A program made the position numbers and the translations under genes. From positions 22,524 through 86,523 of the forward strand of contig CAMCWK010000009.1 in NCBI GenBank assembly GCA_945882615.1: a stretch of 64,000 bases of DNA, in the 5' to 3' direction. The notes under the pieces were generated by a model, which searched no databases, was not told the DNA's origin, and saw only the letters and a list, made by a program, of their open reading frames with translations. This DNA is from Rhizobium sp. Q54. Its GTDB lineage: Bacteria > Pseudomonadota > Alphaproteobacteria > Micropepsales > Micropepsaceae. Positions 43,667-52,918 of this stretch are shown in pieces (within the stretch, counting starts at the first letter, position 1; each line of letters begins with the position of its first letter).

Positions 43667-43741
43667 TGGCTGGGGCGGAAGGGATCGAACCTTCGAATGC
43701 TGGAATCAAAATCCAGTGCCTTACCACTTGGCGACGCCCCA
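43667..43741 (-). tRNA. tRNA-Gln (anticodon TTG)
   Basis: On the minus strand the acceptor arm TGGGGCG pairs with CGCCCCA, followed by G and an encoded CCA (43669-43667). The anticodon stem CTGGA/TCCAG holds the loop TTTTGAT with anticodon TTG. The T-arm contains GGTTCGATCCC. The 3' end is 11 bases from the stop of the convergent exported-protein gene. Confidence 0.96.
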
Positions 43742-43773
43742 ACTTTGTGGTGGCCGGATGCCCGGCGCGGACC

Positions 43774-43802
43774 CGTATAAGGCCAGCCGGGCCGCCCCGC
43801 AA
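43774..43802 (-). promoter_or_regulatory. Promoter of tRNA-Gln
   Basis: On the minus strand TTGCGG (43802-43797) is followed after 17 bases by TATACG (43779-43774). The tRNA begins 33 bases beyond the -10. The same -35 hexamer and spacing occur for the divergent tRNA-Pro, supporting both calls. Confidence 0.55.
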
Positions 43803-43853
43803 ACCGCCCAAAATGCCGCTGGCCCAAGGCTTTGCGGCCGGCCCCAAGGCCGG

Positions 43854-43882
43854 TTGCGGGGGCGGGGGGGCATCGTTATAAG
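43854..43882 (+). promoter_or_regulatory. Promoter of tRNA-Pro
   Basis: TTGCGG (43854-43859), a 17-base spacer and TATAAG (43877-43882) precede the tRNA by 40 bases. This is a good sigma70-type match and mirrors the tRNA-Gln promoter on the other strand. Confidence 0.6.
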
Positions 43883-43922
43883 GGCGCCTCCCGAGGCGAG
43901 GGGGCTTCCTTTCGCACTGGTT

Positions 43923-43999
43923 CGGAGAGTAGCTCAGCCTGGTAGAGCACTACGTTCGGGACGTAGGGGCCGGAGGTTCGAATCCTCTCTCTCCGACCA
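43923..43999 (+). tRNA. tRNA-Pro (anticodon CGG)
   Basis: Acceptor arm CGGAGAG pairs with CTCTCCG, then A and an encoded CCA. Anticodon stem CTACG/CGTAG encloses TTCGGGA, giving anticodon CGG, which reads CCG. The T-arm contains GGTTCGAATCC. A weak hairpin (44002-44023, TTCTCTC/GAGAGAA) just after it may help termination before the kinase gene. Confidence 0.96.
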
Positions 44000-44096
44000 A
44001 TTTCTCTCTCCACACGGAGAGAATTTGCGACCAAAATCCCGCCCTTTGGTCCGTTCGCGACCTATCTTTTCGGTCCGGCCTTCGTATGGTCGCGGC

Positions 44097-46712
44097 ATGG
44101 CTGCAACCAATTCTTCAGATGGGAGTTTCCCGACGGGGAGTCCGCGTTCGGGGAAGGTCTTGGCTGTCAATCGTCTGGTGCTGCTTGCCGCGGTGCCCCT
44201 GTTTCTTGTCCTGCTGGTCGTCGCCTATCTCACCGTGCAGTTCGCCATCCATGAGCGCACGGCCCAGGGAATGGTGCGCCACACCTATCAGGTGATGGAG
44301 GTCGCCAGCCGGCTTCAGAGCGATCTGCAGACCGCTGAATCCGCCCAGCGCGGATTTATCATCGACCGTGATCCCGACTATTACAGCGTCTACCAGGCGG
44401 CGGCCGCCCGGGTGCCGGGCCATGTGACGGCCTTCCGCCAGATCACGCGCGACAATCCCGCCCAGCAGCAACGCGCCGACCGCTTGCAAAAGCTTGTCCA
44501 GGGCCGCCTCGATCTTTTGGCTGCCAATCTGAAGCTGACCATGGCGTTGAACCCGGATCAGGGCGCGGTGTTCACCAGCCTGGCGCGGGGCCGCGAACAG
44601 ATGGAAACGCTGCGCCGGGAAGTGGCCGAGGGCGTGGCGGAAGAACAGCGCCTGCTGGCCGAGCGCGAACACGAGCGCCGTGAGGTCGAGAATCTCGAGA
44701 TTGCCTTCGCCATCGGCGCCGGGGTCCTGACCCTTGGTATCCTGCTGCTGGCCGCGGCCCTTCTGGTGCGCAACAATGTCAGCCTGACGGCGGCCGAACG
44801 GGCCCGCGCCAATGAGGCGGCCATCCTGCAGGCCACCCTGGAAACGGTGCGCGAGGGTATCGCCTATTTCACCTCCGATGGGCTGCTCTGTGCCTTTAAT
44901 GCGCGCTTTTTTGAACTGCTCGATCTGCCGCGCGATGTGGCGCGGCTGGAGACGCGGCTGCCGGCCTTGCGCCAGATCGAGGAGGCGCGTGCGGCGTCCG
45001 CCAACATCTTCGTGGCGCCCGGCGCGGAGCACACCCAGGAAACCACCCATATCGTCTGGGCCGACCGCGAACTCGACATCTACAAGGCGCCGGTGGCCAC
45101 GGGCGGCTTCATTATCGGAGTGGTGGATCAAACCGACCGGCTGCGTGCCGAGGGCATGGTGCGCCAGTCCCAGAAAATGGAAGCGGTCGGCCATCTCACC
45201 GGCGGGGTGGCGCACGATTTCAACAACCTGCTGCAGATCATCAGCGCCAATCTCGATCTGGCGGTGGCCGGCTCCACCGCGCTGGCCGATGCCAAGCTGC
45301 GCGAGCGGCTGCAGAACGCCATCGGCGCGGTAGCCCGGGGCTCGCGCCTCACCGGCCAGCTCCTGGCCTTTGCGCGCCGCCAGGCGCTGGAGCCCAGGTC
45401 GGTGGATATGGGCCGCATCATCCGCGATATGAGCGACATGCTGCGCCGGACCCTGGGCGAGAATATCCAGGTCGAAACCGTGATCGCGGGCGGCTTGTGG
45501 AACACGCTGATCGATCCCAATCAGGTCGAGAACACGGTGCTGAATCTCGCCATCAATGCCCGCGACGCCATGCCCGAGGGCGGCAAGCTGACCCTGGAAG
45601 TCGCCAATGCCCATCTGGACGACGCTTATGCGCTGGCCCATAGCGAGGTCACGCCGGGCCAATATGTAATGCTGGCCGTCACCGACACCGGCACCGGCAT
45701 GACGCCAGAAGTGATGAGCCGGGTGTTCGAGCCGTTCTTCACCACCAAGCCTGAAGGCAAGGGCACCGGACTGGGCCTGGCCCAGGCCTATGGCTTCACC
45801 AAACAGTCAGGCGGTCACATCAAAATCTATAGCCAGCTGGGCCACGGCACGAGCATCAAGCTTTATCTGCCGCGCACCCGCCGCGAGGCCGACGCGCTGG
45901 ACAAGGCCGCGCCGTTGGCGGAAGGCGGCAGCGAACATATTCTGGTAGTGGAAGACGATGAAGGCGTGCGCGCCGCCGTCGCCGACATGCTGGGCGAACT
46001 GGGATACAAGGTTTCCCGCGCTGAAAATGCCGAAAGTGCGCTGGCGGTGTTGCAGACGCAAAAGCCGGACCTGATTTTCACCGATGTGGTGATGCCGGGC
46101 GCCATCCCGACCCGCGAATTCACCCGCCGGGCGCAGGACATGTATCCCGGCCTCCGGGTGCTCTACACGTCGGGCTATACCCAGAACGCCATTGTCCATA
46201 ACGGCAAGCTGGATGACGACGCGCTGCTTTTGTCCAAGCCCTATCGCAAGGACGAGCTGGCGCGCAAACTGCGCAGCGTGTTCGCCGGCACCGCCCGCGG
46301 CCCGATCGCCGCGTCCCAGATTCCCGGTCAGGGCGCACCCGATACCAGCGCTGCCGTGCGGCGCGGCAAGGTGCTGGTGGTGGAGGATGTGGCACTGATC
46401 CGGCTCACCACCGTCGACATGGTCGAGCAGATCGGTTTTGTGACCGCCGAGGCCGGTGACGGCACGGAGGCGCTTGCCATCCTGCACAAGGACGCGCAAA
46501 TCGACATCCTGCTCACCGATCTGGGTCTGCCCGGTATGAATGGCCGCGAGCTGGTGGAAGAAGCGCTGCGGCTGAAGCCGGGGCTGAAGGTCATTATCGC
46601 CAGCGGCTATTCCACCAATGAGGAAGAGGGCACCAAGCTGCCGGCCACGGTGTCTTACCTGACCAAGCCCTTCGACATGCAGCAGCTGCGCCGCGCCCTG
46701 GAAGCCGTCTAG
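44097..46712 (+). CDS. CHASE3 hybrid histidine kinase with two receiver domains
   Basis: 871 residues. A membrane helix (about 24-47), a CHASE3-type periplasmic domain (48-205, with [17 protein letters not shown]) and a second helix (213-236) form the sensor. A PAS-like domain (255-350) follows. HisKA carries H373 in [12 protein letters not shown], and HATPase motifs include [28 protein letters not shown]. Two receiver domains end the protein with phospho-acceptors D663 (TDVVMPG) and D808 (TDLGLPG). ATG at 44097 is chosen; an open frame upstream runs through the tRNA-Pro and cannot be coding. No partner regulator is adjacent. Confidence 0.92.
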   Translation: MAATNSSDGSFPTGSPRSGKVLAVNRLVLLAAVPLFLVLLVVAYLTVQFAIHERTAQGMVRHTYQVMEVASRLQSDLQTAESAQRGFIIDRDPDYYSVYQAAAARVPGHVTAFRQITRDNPAQQQRADRLQKLVQGRLDLLAANLKLTMALNPDQGAVFTSLARGREQMETLRREVAEGVAEEQRLLAEREHERREVENLEIAFAIGAGVLTLGILLLAAALLVRNNVSLTAAERARANEAAILQATLETVREGIAYFTSDGLLCAFNARFFELLDLPRDVARLETRLPALRQIEEARAASANIFVAPGAEHTQETTHIVWADRELDIYKAPVATGGFIIGVVDQTDRLRAEGMVRQSQKMEAVGHLTGGVAHDFNNLLQIISANLDLAVAGSTALADAKLRERLQNAIGAVARGSRLTGQLLAFARRQALEPRSVDMGRIIRDMSDMLRRTLGENIQVETVIAGGLWNTLIDPNQVENTVLNLAINARDAMPEGGKLTLEVANAHLDDAYALAHSEVTPGQYVMLAVTDTGTGMTPEVMSRVFEPFFTTKPEGKGTGLGLAQAYGFTKQSGGHIKIYSQLGHGTSIKLYLPRTRREADALDKAAPLAEGGSEHILVVEDDEGVRAAVADMLGELGYKVSRAENAESALAVLQTQKPDLIFTDVVMPGAIPTREFTRRAQDMYPGLRVLYTSGYTQNAIVHNGKLDDDALLLSKPYRKDELARKLRSVFAGTARGPIAASQIPGQGAPDTSAAVRRGKVLVVEDVALIRLTTVDMVEQIGFVTAEAGDGTEALAILHKDAQIDILLTDLGLPGMNGRELVEEALRLKPGLKVIIASGYSTNEEEGTKLPATVSYLTKPFDMQQLRRALEAV

Positions 46713-46727
46713 ACAGATACAGGCCCG

Positions 46728-46820
46728 CCTCCTCCCGCGCGCGCGTCAGCGCGCAGGCGGGGGAGGTGGTTTCAGCGATCGAGGCGAAGCCGAGAGGAAG
46801 CTGAAACCGGAGGGGGTAAA
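46728..46820. repeat. Intergenic double-hairpin repeat, copy 2 (inverted)
   Basis: Bounded by CCTCCTCCC and GGAGGGGG. A GCGCGCGCG/CGCGC stem lies at its left, then GGGGGAGGTGG, then arms GGTTTCAGC (46768-46776) and GCTGAAACC (46800-46808), a perfect 9-bp dyad. Read on the minus strand the order equals that of 27675-27757. Confidence 0.55.
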
Positions 46821-46838
46821 CAACAAAGAGCACAAAGA

Positions 46839-46870
46839 AAAACCCGCGGGATTTGCATCCCGCGGGTTTT
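46839..46870 (-). terminator. Rho-independent terminator of the porin gene
   Basis: A perfect 14-bp stem, AAAACCCGCGGGAT (46839-46852) with its complement at 46857-46870, has a four-base loop. On the minus strand it ends in TTTTTCTTT. It lies 23 bases after the porin stop. It could also stop weakly on the plus strand for the kinase gene. Confidence 0.88.
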
Positions 46871-46893
46871 GACTTTGGTCTAGGAGCTGTTGC

Positions 46894-47673
46894 TTACGGC
46901 AGCAGAGCCATGGTGTAGCTCAGGGTGGCCACCGCGCCGCCGGCGCAGGCATTGCCGGTGGTCATGTAGAAGTTGGCGCAGCCCGAGCGGGTCAGGTCCG
47001 TACCGGTGTAGCGCAGGTCCAGCGAGAAGCCCTGGTAGGAAGCGGTCACGCCGACATCGCCATGGTTGTAGCCGCTGGAGCCGGCAGCGGCAGCGTTCTC
47101 GGCCCACACATGGCCGTAGTTGCCGCTGATGCTCAGCCAGTCATTGATCGGATAGGCCAGGTTCAGGGCCAGATAGTGGCCGGTGCCGCCGCCGAAGGAG
47201 AGTTCGGGCGAAAAGGCGTAGGTGCCCATGGCGGTAACGCCGAAGTCAGTGGCGTAGGTCAGCTGGTTGATCAGTTCGAAATAGTCGACGTCCGCCGTGC
47301 CGGGCGCGTATTTGGCAGCCGGATAGGCGTAGTAGATGGGCATGATATGCCAGTCCACGCCGCCCAGGTCGGTGTGCTTGCCGCCATAGAGGTCCAGTTC
47401 CATGTACGGATTGCCGGAGCCGGTGGGATCGAAATCCACCGTCGAAGTCCAGGCGCCGATGTACCAGCCATCCGGACCAGTCAGGGTCAGCGAACCCTGC
47501 GGCGCGAAGCTGCGGTCGCTCTGGCTGATGCCGCGGAAGCGATAATCGTTGGTCATGGCCAGCGAGCCCGACAGCGAAAACTCCGGAGCGTCCTGCGCGA
47601 CAGCGGGAAGGCTGACGCTGAGCAGGCCGGCGAGGCTCGCAGCAGCCAGCATCATCTTGGTCAAATTCTTCAT
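46894..47673 (-). CDS. TorF-family putative porin
   Basis: 259 residues with a signal peptide (cleavage after ..LPAVAQ, about 27). The mature protein begins SLSGSLAMTNDYRFRGISQSD, the signature of the TIGR02001/TorF outer-membrane family, and continues as alternating beta-strands to a terminal YTMALLP. It should form an outer-membrane barrel. AGAGGA precedes the ATG at 47673. Upstream, the palindrome at 47830-47844 may control it. Cysteines in the last part (SGCANFYM, NACAGG) may form a loop disulfide. Confidence 0.85.
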   Translation of the reverse strand: MKNLTKMMLAAASLAGLLSVSLPAVAQDAPEFSLSGSLAMTNDYRFRGISQSDRSFAPQGSLTLTGPDGWYIGAWTSTVDFDPTGSGNPYMELDLYGGKHTDLGGVDWHIMPIYYAYPAAKYAPGTADVDYFELINQLTYATDFGVTAMGTYAFSPELSFGGGTGHYLALNLAYPINDWLSISGNYGHVWAENAAAAGSSGYNHGDVGVTASYQGFSLDLRYTGTDLTRSGCANFYMTTGNACAGGAVATLSYTMALLP

Positions 47674-47829
47674 TTCAGTTCCTCTCTTAGCAAGCGCTTG
47701 GCAGCGCGATGGGTCGCGGGGGCCGCCCGGATCGTCATGACGTTTCAGGTTTCCCGGGCCTGATCTCAATATGGCGCGTCGTCCTTTTGGACGGTTTTGG
47801 CGCCCAAAAGGGGTGATTTGCCACGTAGT

Positions 47830-47844
47830 TGTTGCAATGCAACA
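47830..47844. promoter_or_regulatory. Perfect palindrome, candidate operator
   Basis: TGTTGCA-A-TGCAACA has 7-bp perfect arms and a one-base centre. It sits in the 274-base gap between the divergent porin and histidine phosphatase genes, 157 bases from the porin start. The shape suits a LacI/GntR/MarR-like dimer. No gene for such a factor is adjacent. Confidence 0.45.
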
Positions 47845-47947
47845 GGTCACTGCCTAATTATTGAGCGCACGGCCTGATCGCTAGGCACAGAAAGCAAGAA
47901 GTTAAGGGTTTCTGAATGCCGGCCGACCCCGTTAAATCCTTGCCGGA

Positions 47948-48565
47948 TTGTCGGAAAGACTCAGTTTGCCCCTAGACGCGCTACCGGCGGGTTCCTCTCC
48001 TGCGCGCATCGTTCTGATACGCCACGGCCAGCCCCATATTGCGCTCAGCCCCCGCACTTCGCATATGGGCTTTGCTACGTATATCGACGATTACGAAGCC
48101 GCAGGCCTGGATCCCGTCAGCCTGCCCCCCGACGAATTGCGTGACCTGGTGCGCGAACTGGACGCCGTGTTCACCAGCGACCGGCCGCGCAGCCATCAAA
48201 GCGCCAAGGCGCTGGCGCCGCACGCGCAGCTGATCGCCGATCCCCTGTTCGCCGAAGCGCCGCTCAGCGCACCGCGCATCCCCTGGCTGAACATGCGGGT
48301 TCCCAAATGGGCCGTGCTGTCGCGCATCCTGTGGCATGCAGGCTATCACCCCGAGATCGAGAATCCGCGAAAGGCCACCGCACGCGCTATTCAGGCCACC
48401 GACCTGCTGGTGGCGCGGGCGAAAGACAAGGGCGTTGCCGTGTTGGTGGCGCACGGCTATTTCAACTGGATGATCGGGCGCGAGCTTCGCAAGCGCGGTT
48501 TTTCACGCACCGGAAGCCATCAGGCGCGTTACTGGAATGCTGTGACCTATGAGAGCCGCACATGA
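47948..48565 (+). CDS. Histidine phosphatase (phosphoglycerate mutase-like) superfamily protein
   Basis: About 200-205 residues. LIRHGQPH near residues 23-30 is the RHG phosphohistidine motif, FTSDRPRSHQSA supplies the second arginine and VLVAHGYF the C-terminal histidine. No ATG or GTG lies before the RHG motif. Either TTG at 47948 or TTG at 47966 (GGAAAG seven bases upstream) starts it. Substrate is unknown and it need not be a mutase. The stop overlaps a tiny reading frame leading to the next gene. Confidence 0.83.
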   Translation: MSERLSLPLDALPAGSSPARIVLIRHGQPHIALSPRTSHMGFATYIDDYEAAGLDPVSLPPDELRDLVRELDAVFTSDRPRSHQSAKALAPHAQLIADPLFAEAPLSAPRIPWLNMRVPKWAVLSRILWHAGYHPEIENPRKATARAIQATDLLVARAKDKGVAVLVAHGYFNWMIGRELRKRGFSRTGSHQARYWNAVTYESRT

Positions 48566-48594
48566 TTGAAGCCCTCTTGATTGAAGCCACATGA
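48562..48594 (+). other. Ten-codon reading frame bridging two genes
   Basis: ATG at 48562 overlaps the phosphatase stop (ATGA) and encodes MIEALLIEAT before a TGA that overlaps the ATG of the dienelactone hydrolase (ATGA at 48591-48594). The 12-mer ACATGATTGAAG occurs at both ends, 29 bases apart, so the frame looks like a tandem duplication of the hydrolase start region. It may pass ribosomes from one gene to the next. Confidence 0.4.
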
Positions 48595-49328
48595 TTGAAG
48601 AGCGTCTGGAAATTCCCACCCTGGGAGCCGAGGTGTTTCTCTATCGCCCCGACCGTCTGGCCGAGTATCCCGGCCTGGTGTTCATCACCGATGTCTGGGG
48701 CGTACGTCCCGCCAAGGTTCGCATGGCAAAGCGGCTGGCGGAAAAGGGCTTTGCCGTGCTGCTGCCCAATGCCTTCCATCGCTATTCGCGCAATCGCCCC
48801 GATGGGTTCTGGGTGGAAGACGAAGCGGCGCAAAATCGCGCCCTCCAAGAACTGTTTGCCGCCCTGACGCCAGCGCAGATGGATAGCGACGGCAAGGCCT
48901 ATGTCGATTTCCTTCTGGCACAGACCAATGTGAAAAACGGACAGGTTGGGGTGGTCGGCCATTGCTATACCGGCCAGATGGCGCTGCGCATGGCCGCGGC
49001 CATGCCGGACCGGATCGCGGCGGCGGCGTCCTTCCATGGCGGCTGGCTGGCCACCGAAAAGCCGGACAGTCCCCACCTGCTGCTCCCCAAGGTCAAGGCG
49101 CGGCTGTATTTCGGCCATGCCGACAATGATTCGCTGATGCCAAAGGAATGGATCGACCGGCTGGAGGCGGCGTTGCGCGACTGGCGCGGCGCCTTTGAGA
49201 GCGAAATCTACCAAGGCGCGGCGCATGGCTGGACCGTGCCGGGACGCGACGGGGTTTATAACGAGCTGCAGGCCGAGCGGGCATTCGAGAAGCAGGTCGA
49301 GCTGTTCGACGCCACCCTCAAGGCATAG
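48591..49328 (+). CDS. Dienelactone hydrolase family protein
   Basis: 245 residues of alpha/beta-hydrolase fold. The nucleophile is C125 in GHCYTG, as in true dienelactone hydrolases, with aspartate in GHADNDSLM (near 177) and histidine in GAAHGW (near 209). DLH hydrolyses dienelactone in chlorocatechol breakdown, but relatives act on other lactones and esters and no aromatic pathway genes are adjacent. The ATG at 48591 is the copy that keeps frame; the upstream copy ends after ten codons. Confidence 0.88.
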   Translation: MIEERLEIPTLGAEVFLYRPDRLAEYPGLVFITDVWGVRPAKVRMAKRLAEKGFAVLLPNAFHRYSRNRPDGFWVEDEAAQNRALQELFAALTPAQMDSDGKAYVDFLLAQTNVKNGQVGVVGHCYTGQMALRMAAAMPDRIAAAASFHGGWLATEKPDSPHLLLPKVKARLYFGHADNDSLMPKEWIDRLEAALRDWRGAFESEIYQGAAHGWTVPGRDGVYNELQAERAFEKQVELFDATLKA

Positions 49329-49379
49329 CTGGAACCTGGCTGGCGGTGTACATCAAGCCGTCACCGAATCGCGCGCGCC

Positions 49380-49880
49380 ATGACCCGCCTGATCGCCCTT
49401 TTCCTGTTTGTTTCCTGCTCCGGCGCCTGGGCGGCAGCACCATCTGCGCCGAAGGCAAAGGTGCTGCGCTATGTCAGCCAGCGCGCCGAAAAAGCCTATA
49501 TGCGCGAAGGGCCCACCTACGCGCATCGCATTTTGTGGCAATACCAGCATCGCGGTTATCCCTTTGCGGTGATCGCCCAGTTCGACGTCTGGCGGCGGGT
49601 GCAGGCGGCCGACGGCACCACCGGCTGGATGAGCCATGCCATGCTCAGCGACCGGCGCAGCGTGCTGGTGACCGGCAAGGGGCGGGTCAATCTGTATGAA
49701 AAGGCGGATGGCGGCGCGGTGGTGGCGCTGGCCGATCCGGGCGCCATTGCATTCTTGCGCGCCTGCACCCGGACCGCCTGCCAGGTGCGCAGCGAGGATA
49801 TCGACGGCTGGATCTCCAAGTCCCGCCTCTGGGGCGTGGAAGTGCACGAAGTGTTCGACAGGTTGCCAAGTCGCCGTTAG
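49380..49880 (+). CDS. Exported SH3-like domain protein
   Basis: 166 residues with a signal peptide (..CSGAWAA). Two bacterial SH3-like repeats follow (about 40-90 with AYMREGPTY and GTTGWMSHAMLS, and 95-155 with VNLYEKADGGAVVALADPGAI). Such proteins bind cell wall or mediate envelope contacts. Paired cysteines (RACTRTACQ) could form a disulfide. Two strong hairpins lie between it and the convergent purH gene. Confidence 0.85.
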   Translation: MTRLIALFLFVSCSGAWAAAPSAPKAKVLRYVSQRAEKAYMREGPTYAHRILWQYQHRGYPFAVIAQFDVWRRVQAADGTTGWMSHAMLSDRRSVLVTGKGRVNLYEKADGGAVVALADPGAIAFLRACTRTACQVRSEDIDGWISKSRLWGVEVHEVFDRLPSRR

Positions 49881-49923
49881 TCGGAGTCAAGTCGCCCGAC
49901 AAGCTTTCAGCATATAATTCTGC

Positions 49924-50035
49924 ATGGGCGGCCTTGAGCCGCCCATCCAACTGCTTGTGCTTGTGAAACTGTGGATGGCCGGGTCGTGAAGTTTACCCTC
50001 CGACCGCGCTTCGCGCGGGATCGTGGGCCCGGCCA
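49924..50035. repeat. Two dyads between convergent genes, probable terminator region
   Basis: ATGGGCGGC-CTTGA-GCCGCCCAT (49924-49946) is a perfect 9-bp hairpin. A second structure has outer arms TGGCCGGG (49976-49983) and CCCGGCCA (50028-50035) around an inner CCGCGC-TTC-GCGCGG hairpin (50004-50018). Neither has a T-run, so a terminator role is inferred from position. Confidence 0.45.
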
Positions 50036-50047
50036 CGGTGAGTGGGG

Positions 50048-51646
50048 TCAGTGCCTGAAATGGCGCATACCGGTGAACACCATTGCCAGCCCTGCCTCAT
50101 CGGCCGCGTCGATCACCTTCTGATCGTTCATCGAGCCGCCGGGCTGGATCACTGCCGTGGCGCCGGCTTCGGCCACCACCAGCAAACCGTCCGGGAAAGG
50201 GAAGAAGGCTTCCGAGGCGGCTGCCGAGCCGACCGTGCGCGGCTCGGGCCAGCCGGCGATCCTGGCGGCATCCTTGGCCTTGATGGCGGCGATGCGGGCC
50301 GAGTCCACGCGGCTCATCTGGCCGGCGCCGATGCCGGCGGTGGCGCCATCCTTCACATAGATGATGGCGTTGGACTTCACATGCTTGCCGATGGTGAAGG
50401 CCAGCAGCATGTCGGTGATTTCCTGCTCGGTGGGCTGGCGCTTGGTGACGACCTTGAGCTCTTTGCGCGTGACGCGGCCATTGTCGCGGGTCTGCACCAG
50501 AAAGCCGCCCGCCACGGAGCGATAGGTGAGGGTGGGGCTGAGCGGATCGGGCAAGCCGCCCGCCGTCAGCAGGCGCAGATTCTTCTTGGCCGCCAGGATA
50601 CGCTTGGCATCGTCATCGGCATCGGGCGCGATGATCACTTCGGTGAAGATCTTGGAAATTTCCTCGGCCGTGGCGCCGTCCAGTTTCTGGTTGAAGGCCA
50701 GAACGCCGCCAAAGGCCGAAACACTGTCGCAGGCCAGGGCCTTGAGATAGGCCTCTTTCAGGCTTGAACCCAGCGCCACGCCGCAGGGATTGGCATGCTT
50801 GATGATGGCGCAGGCCGGGCCCGCCTTGGGATCGAACTCCGCCACCAGCTCATAGGCCGCGTCGGTGTCGTTGATGTTGTTGTAGCTGAGTTCCTTGCCC
50901 TGGACCTGCACCGCGCTGGCAACGCCGGGGCGCGAAGACCCGTCGACATAGAAAGCCGCTTCCTGATGCGGGTTCTCGCCATAGCGCAGCGACTGGCGCA
51001 GATATCCGCCCAAGGCGCGGCGGCGCGGCGGCTCTTTTTCTCCGTCCTTGGCCAGCTCGCCCGCGAACCAGCTCGACACCGCGGCGTCATAGGCGCCGGT
51101 ACGGGCAAAAGCGCGCTGCGCCAGGGTGCGGCGCAGTTTCAGCGTGGTGCCGCCATTGTTGGCCGCCATCTCGTCCAGCACGGCTTTATAATCTTCGACA
51201 TCCACCACCACCGTCACCCAGTCATGGTTCTTGGCCGCCGACCGGGTCATGGCCGGGCCGCCAATGTCGATATTCTCGATGGTGGTCTCGAAATCGGCGC
51301 CGCGCGCCACGGTGGCTTCAAAGGGGTAGAGATTGCAGACCAGAAGATCGATGCCGGCGATGCCGTGCTCTTTCATGGAGGCGACGTGATCGGACTTGTC
51401 GCGCAAAGAGAGAAGGCCGCCATGCACCATCGGGTGCAAGGTCTTGACCCGCCCGTCCATCATTTCCGGAAAGCTGGTGATCTCGGATACATCAGCCACG
51501 GTCAGGCCGGCATCGCGCAGGGCCTTCGCCGTGCCGCCGGTGGAAATCAGCATCACGCCGGCGTCCGAAAGCCCCTTGGCGAAATCGATCAGGCCTGTCT
51601 TGTCGGACACGGACAAAAGGGCGCGGGAAATCTTGCGGATGGTCAT
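50048..51646 (-). CDS. purH: Bifunctional AICAR formyltransferase/IMP cyclohydrolase (PurH)
   Basis: 532 residues. The N-terminal MGS-like cyclohydrolase domain (about 1-150) contains [25 protein letters not shown] and [13 protein letters not shown]. The rest is the AICAR transformylase with RYGENPHQ and [10 protein letters not shown]. It catalyses the last two steps of IMP synthesis. Length and motifs are normal. It follows a 66-codon membrane-protein gene and bioB on the same strand. Confidence 0.97.
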   Translation of the reverse strand: MTIRKISRALLSVSDKTGLIDFAKGLSDAGVMLISTGGTAKALRDAGLTVADVSEITSFPEMMDGRVKTLHPMVHGGLLSLRDKSDHVASMKEHGIAGIDLLVCNLYPFEATVARGADFETTIENIDIGGPAMTRSAAKNHDWVTVVVDVEDYKAVLDEMAANNGGTTLKLRRTLAQRAFARTGAYDAAVSSWFAGELAKDGEKEPPRRRALGGYLRQSLRYGENPHQEAAFYVDGSSRPGVASAVQVQGKELSYNNINDTDAAYELVAEFDPKAGPACAIIKHANPCGVALGSSLKEAYLKALACDSVSAFGGVLAFNQKLDGATAEEISKIFTEVIIAPDADDDAKRILAAKKNLRLLTAGGLPDPLSPTLTYRSVAGGFLVQTRDNGRVTRKELKVVTKRQPTEQEITDMLLAFTIGKHVKSNAIIYVKDGATAGIGAGQMSRVDSARIAAIKAKDAARIAGWPEPRTVGSAAASEAFFPFPDGLLVVAEAGATAVIQPGGSMNDQKVIDAADEAGLAMVFTGMRHFRH

Positions 51647-51684
51647 GAGCGGCTCTCAAAAGGGCGCGAAAAGACCCGCCGCTC

Positions 51685-51885
51685 TTATCGCTTCATGATG
51701 GAATAGAAAAGGGCCAGCGCACCGCTTGCGCACAGCGACCAGGCCACAGGAACCGCATAATTGCGGTTGTTCCAGGCGAAGGAAAAGTCGCCCGGCAGGG
51801 GTTCCGGCTCAAACGCCATCACCAGCGGAGACAGAATCACCGCGCCCAGCACCAAAATCACCAGCATGACGGTGAGCTTACCCAT
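51685..51885 (-). CDS. Small two-helix membrane protein overlapping bioB
   Basis: 66 residues with two hydrophobic segments ([20 protein letters not shown] and [20 protein letters not shown]) separated by a short, acidic, aromatic loop. The ATG at 51885 lies 8 bases inside bioB, so translation is probably coupled. It is 39 bases upstream of purH. I know no family name. Confidence 0.6.
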   Translation of the reverse strand: MGKLTVMLVILVLGAVILSPLVMAFEPEPLPGDFSFAWNNRNYAVPVAWSLCASGALALFYSIMKR

Positions 51886-52861
51886 GGGCGCCCGGCATCA
51901 GGCTTATCCCCAACCGGTTGAACAAGGCGCGGTCGGAATCGACCACCGGATTGGGCGTGGTCAGCAGCCGGGCGCCATAGAAGATGGAATTGGCGCCGGC
52001 CAGGAAGCACAGCGCCTGGGTCTCGTCGCTCATCTCTTCGCGGCCGGCCGACAGTCGCACAAAAGACATGGGCATGGTGATGCGCGCCACCGCGATGGTG
52101 CGCACGAAGTCGAGCGGACCCAGCGGCTTTGACAAGGCCTGCGGCGTGCCTTCGATCTGCACCAGCGCGTTGATCGGCACGCTTTCGGGATGGACGGGCA
52201 AAGTGGCCAGCGCATGAATTAGCCCGGTGCGGTCCTCGGCGCTTTCGCCCATGCCGACAATCCCGCCGCAGCACACATTGATGCCGGCGCCGCGCACATG
52301 TTCCAGCGTGTCCAGGCGGTCCTGATAGGTGCGGGTGGTGATGACGTGGCGATAATATTCCGGCGAGGTATCGAGATTGTGGTTGTAGTAATCCAGCCCC
52401 GCCTGTTTCAGGCGCACGGCCTGGGGCGCGGTCAGCATGCCCAGCGTGACGCAGGTTTCCATCCCCAACGCGCGCACGCCTTCGACCATCTGGCAGACCG
52501 CGTCGAGGTCCTTGTCCTTGGGCGAGCGCCAGGCGGCGCCCATGCAGAAGCGCGATGCGCCCGCTGCCTTTGCGGCGCGGGCATCGGCCAGAACGGCTTC
52601 CACCTCCATCAGTTTCGACGCTTTCAGCCCGGTGTCGTTTTTCGCCGACTGGCTGCAATAGCCGCAATCCTCCGGACAACCGCCGGTCTTGATCGAGAGC
52701 AGCGTCGAGGTCTGCACCTGGTTGGGATCGAAATGGGCGCGGTGCACGCTCTGGGCGCGGAACAGAAGGTCCGCAAAGGGCAGGGCGAACAGGGCGGCGA
52801 TTTCCTCGCGCGACCAGTCGGAGCGCGGGGTATCATGCAGGGCACGGGCGGGAGCGTTCAT
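51878..52861 (-). CDS. bioB: Biotin synthase (BioB)
   Basis: 327 residues of a radical SAM enzyme. C62, C66 and C69 (CPEDCGYC) bind the SAM-coordinating iron-sulfur cluster. [19 protein letters not shown] and the RLSAGR segment near the C-terminus complete the BioB pattern, including cysteines and arginine of the auxiliary cluster. It inserts sulfur into dethiobiotin. No other bio gene lies in the window. The stop overlaps the small membrane protein gene. Confidence 0.97.
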   Translation of the reverse strand: MNAPARALHDTPRSDWSREEIAALFALPFADLLFRAQSVHRAHFDPNQVQTSTLLSIKTGGCPEDCGYCSQSAKNDTGLKASKLMEVEAVLADARAAKAAGASRFCMGAAWRSPKDKDLDAVCQMVEGVRALGMETCVTLGMLTAPQAVRLKQAGLDYYNHNLDTSPEYYRHVITTRTYQDRLDTLEHVRGAGINVCCGGIVGMGESAEDRTGLIHALATLPVHPESVPINALVQIEGTPQALSKPLGPLDFVRTIAVARITMPMSFVRLSAGREEMSDETQALCFLAGANSIFYGARLLTTPNPVVDSDRALFNRLGISLMPGAHG

Positions 52862-52918
52862 GCCCCCGACACTAGCCCGTCCCGGCGCTCGGTTTCAAAC
52901 GGCGGGACGGGCCAAGTA

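Noticed and set aside
43716..44096. In-frame upstream extension of the histidine kinase.
   Set aside because: It would read straight through the tRNA-Pro gene; ATG at 44097 gives the normal N-terminal helix.
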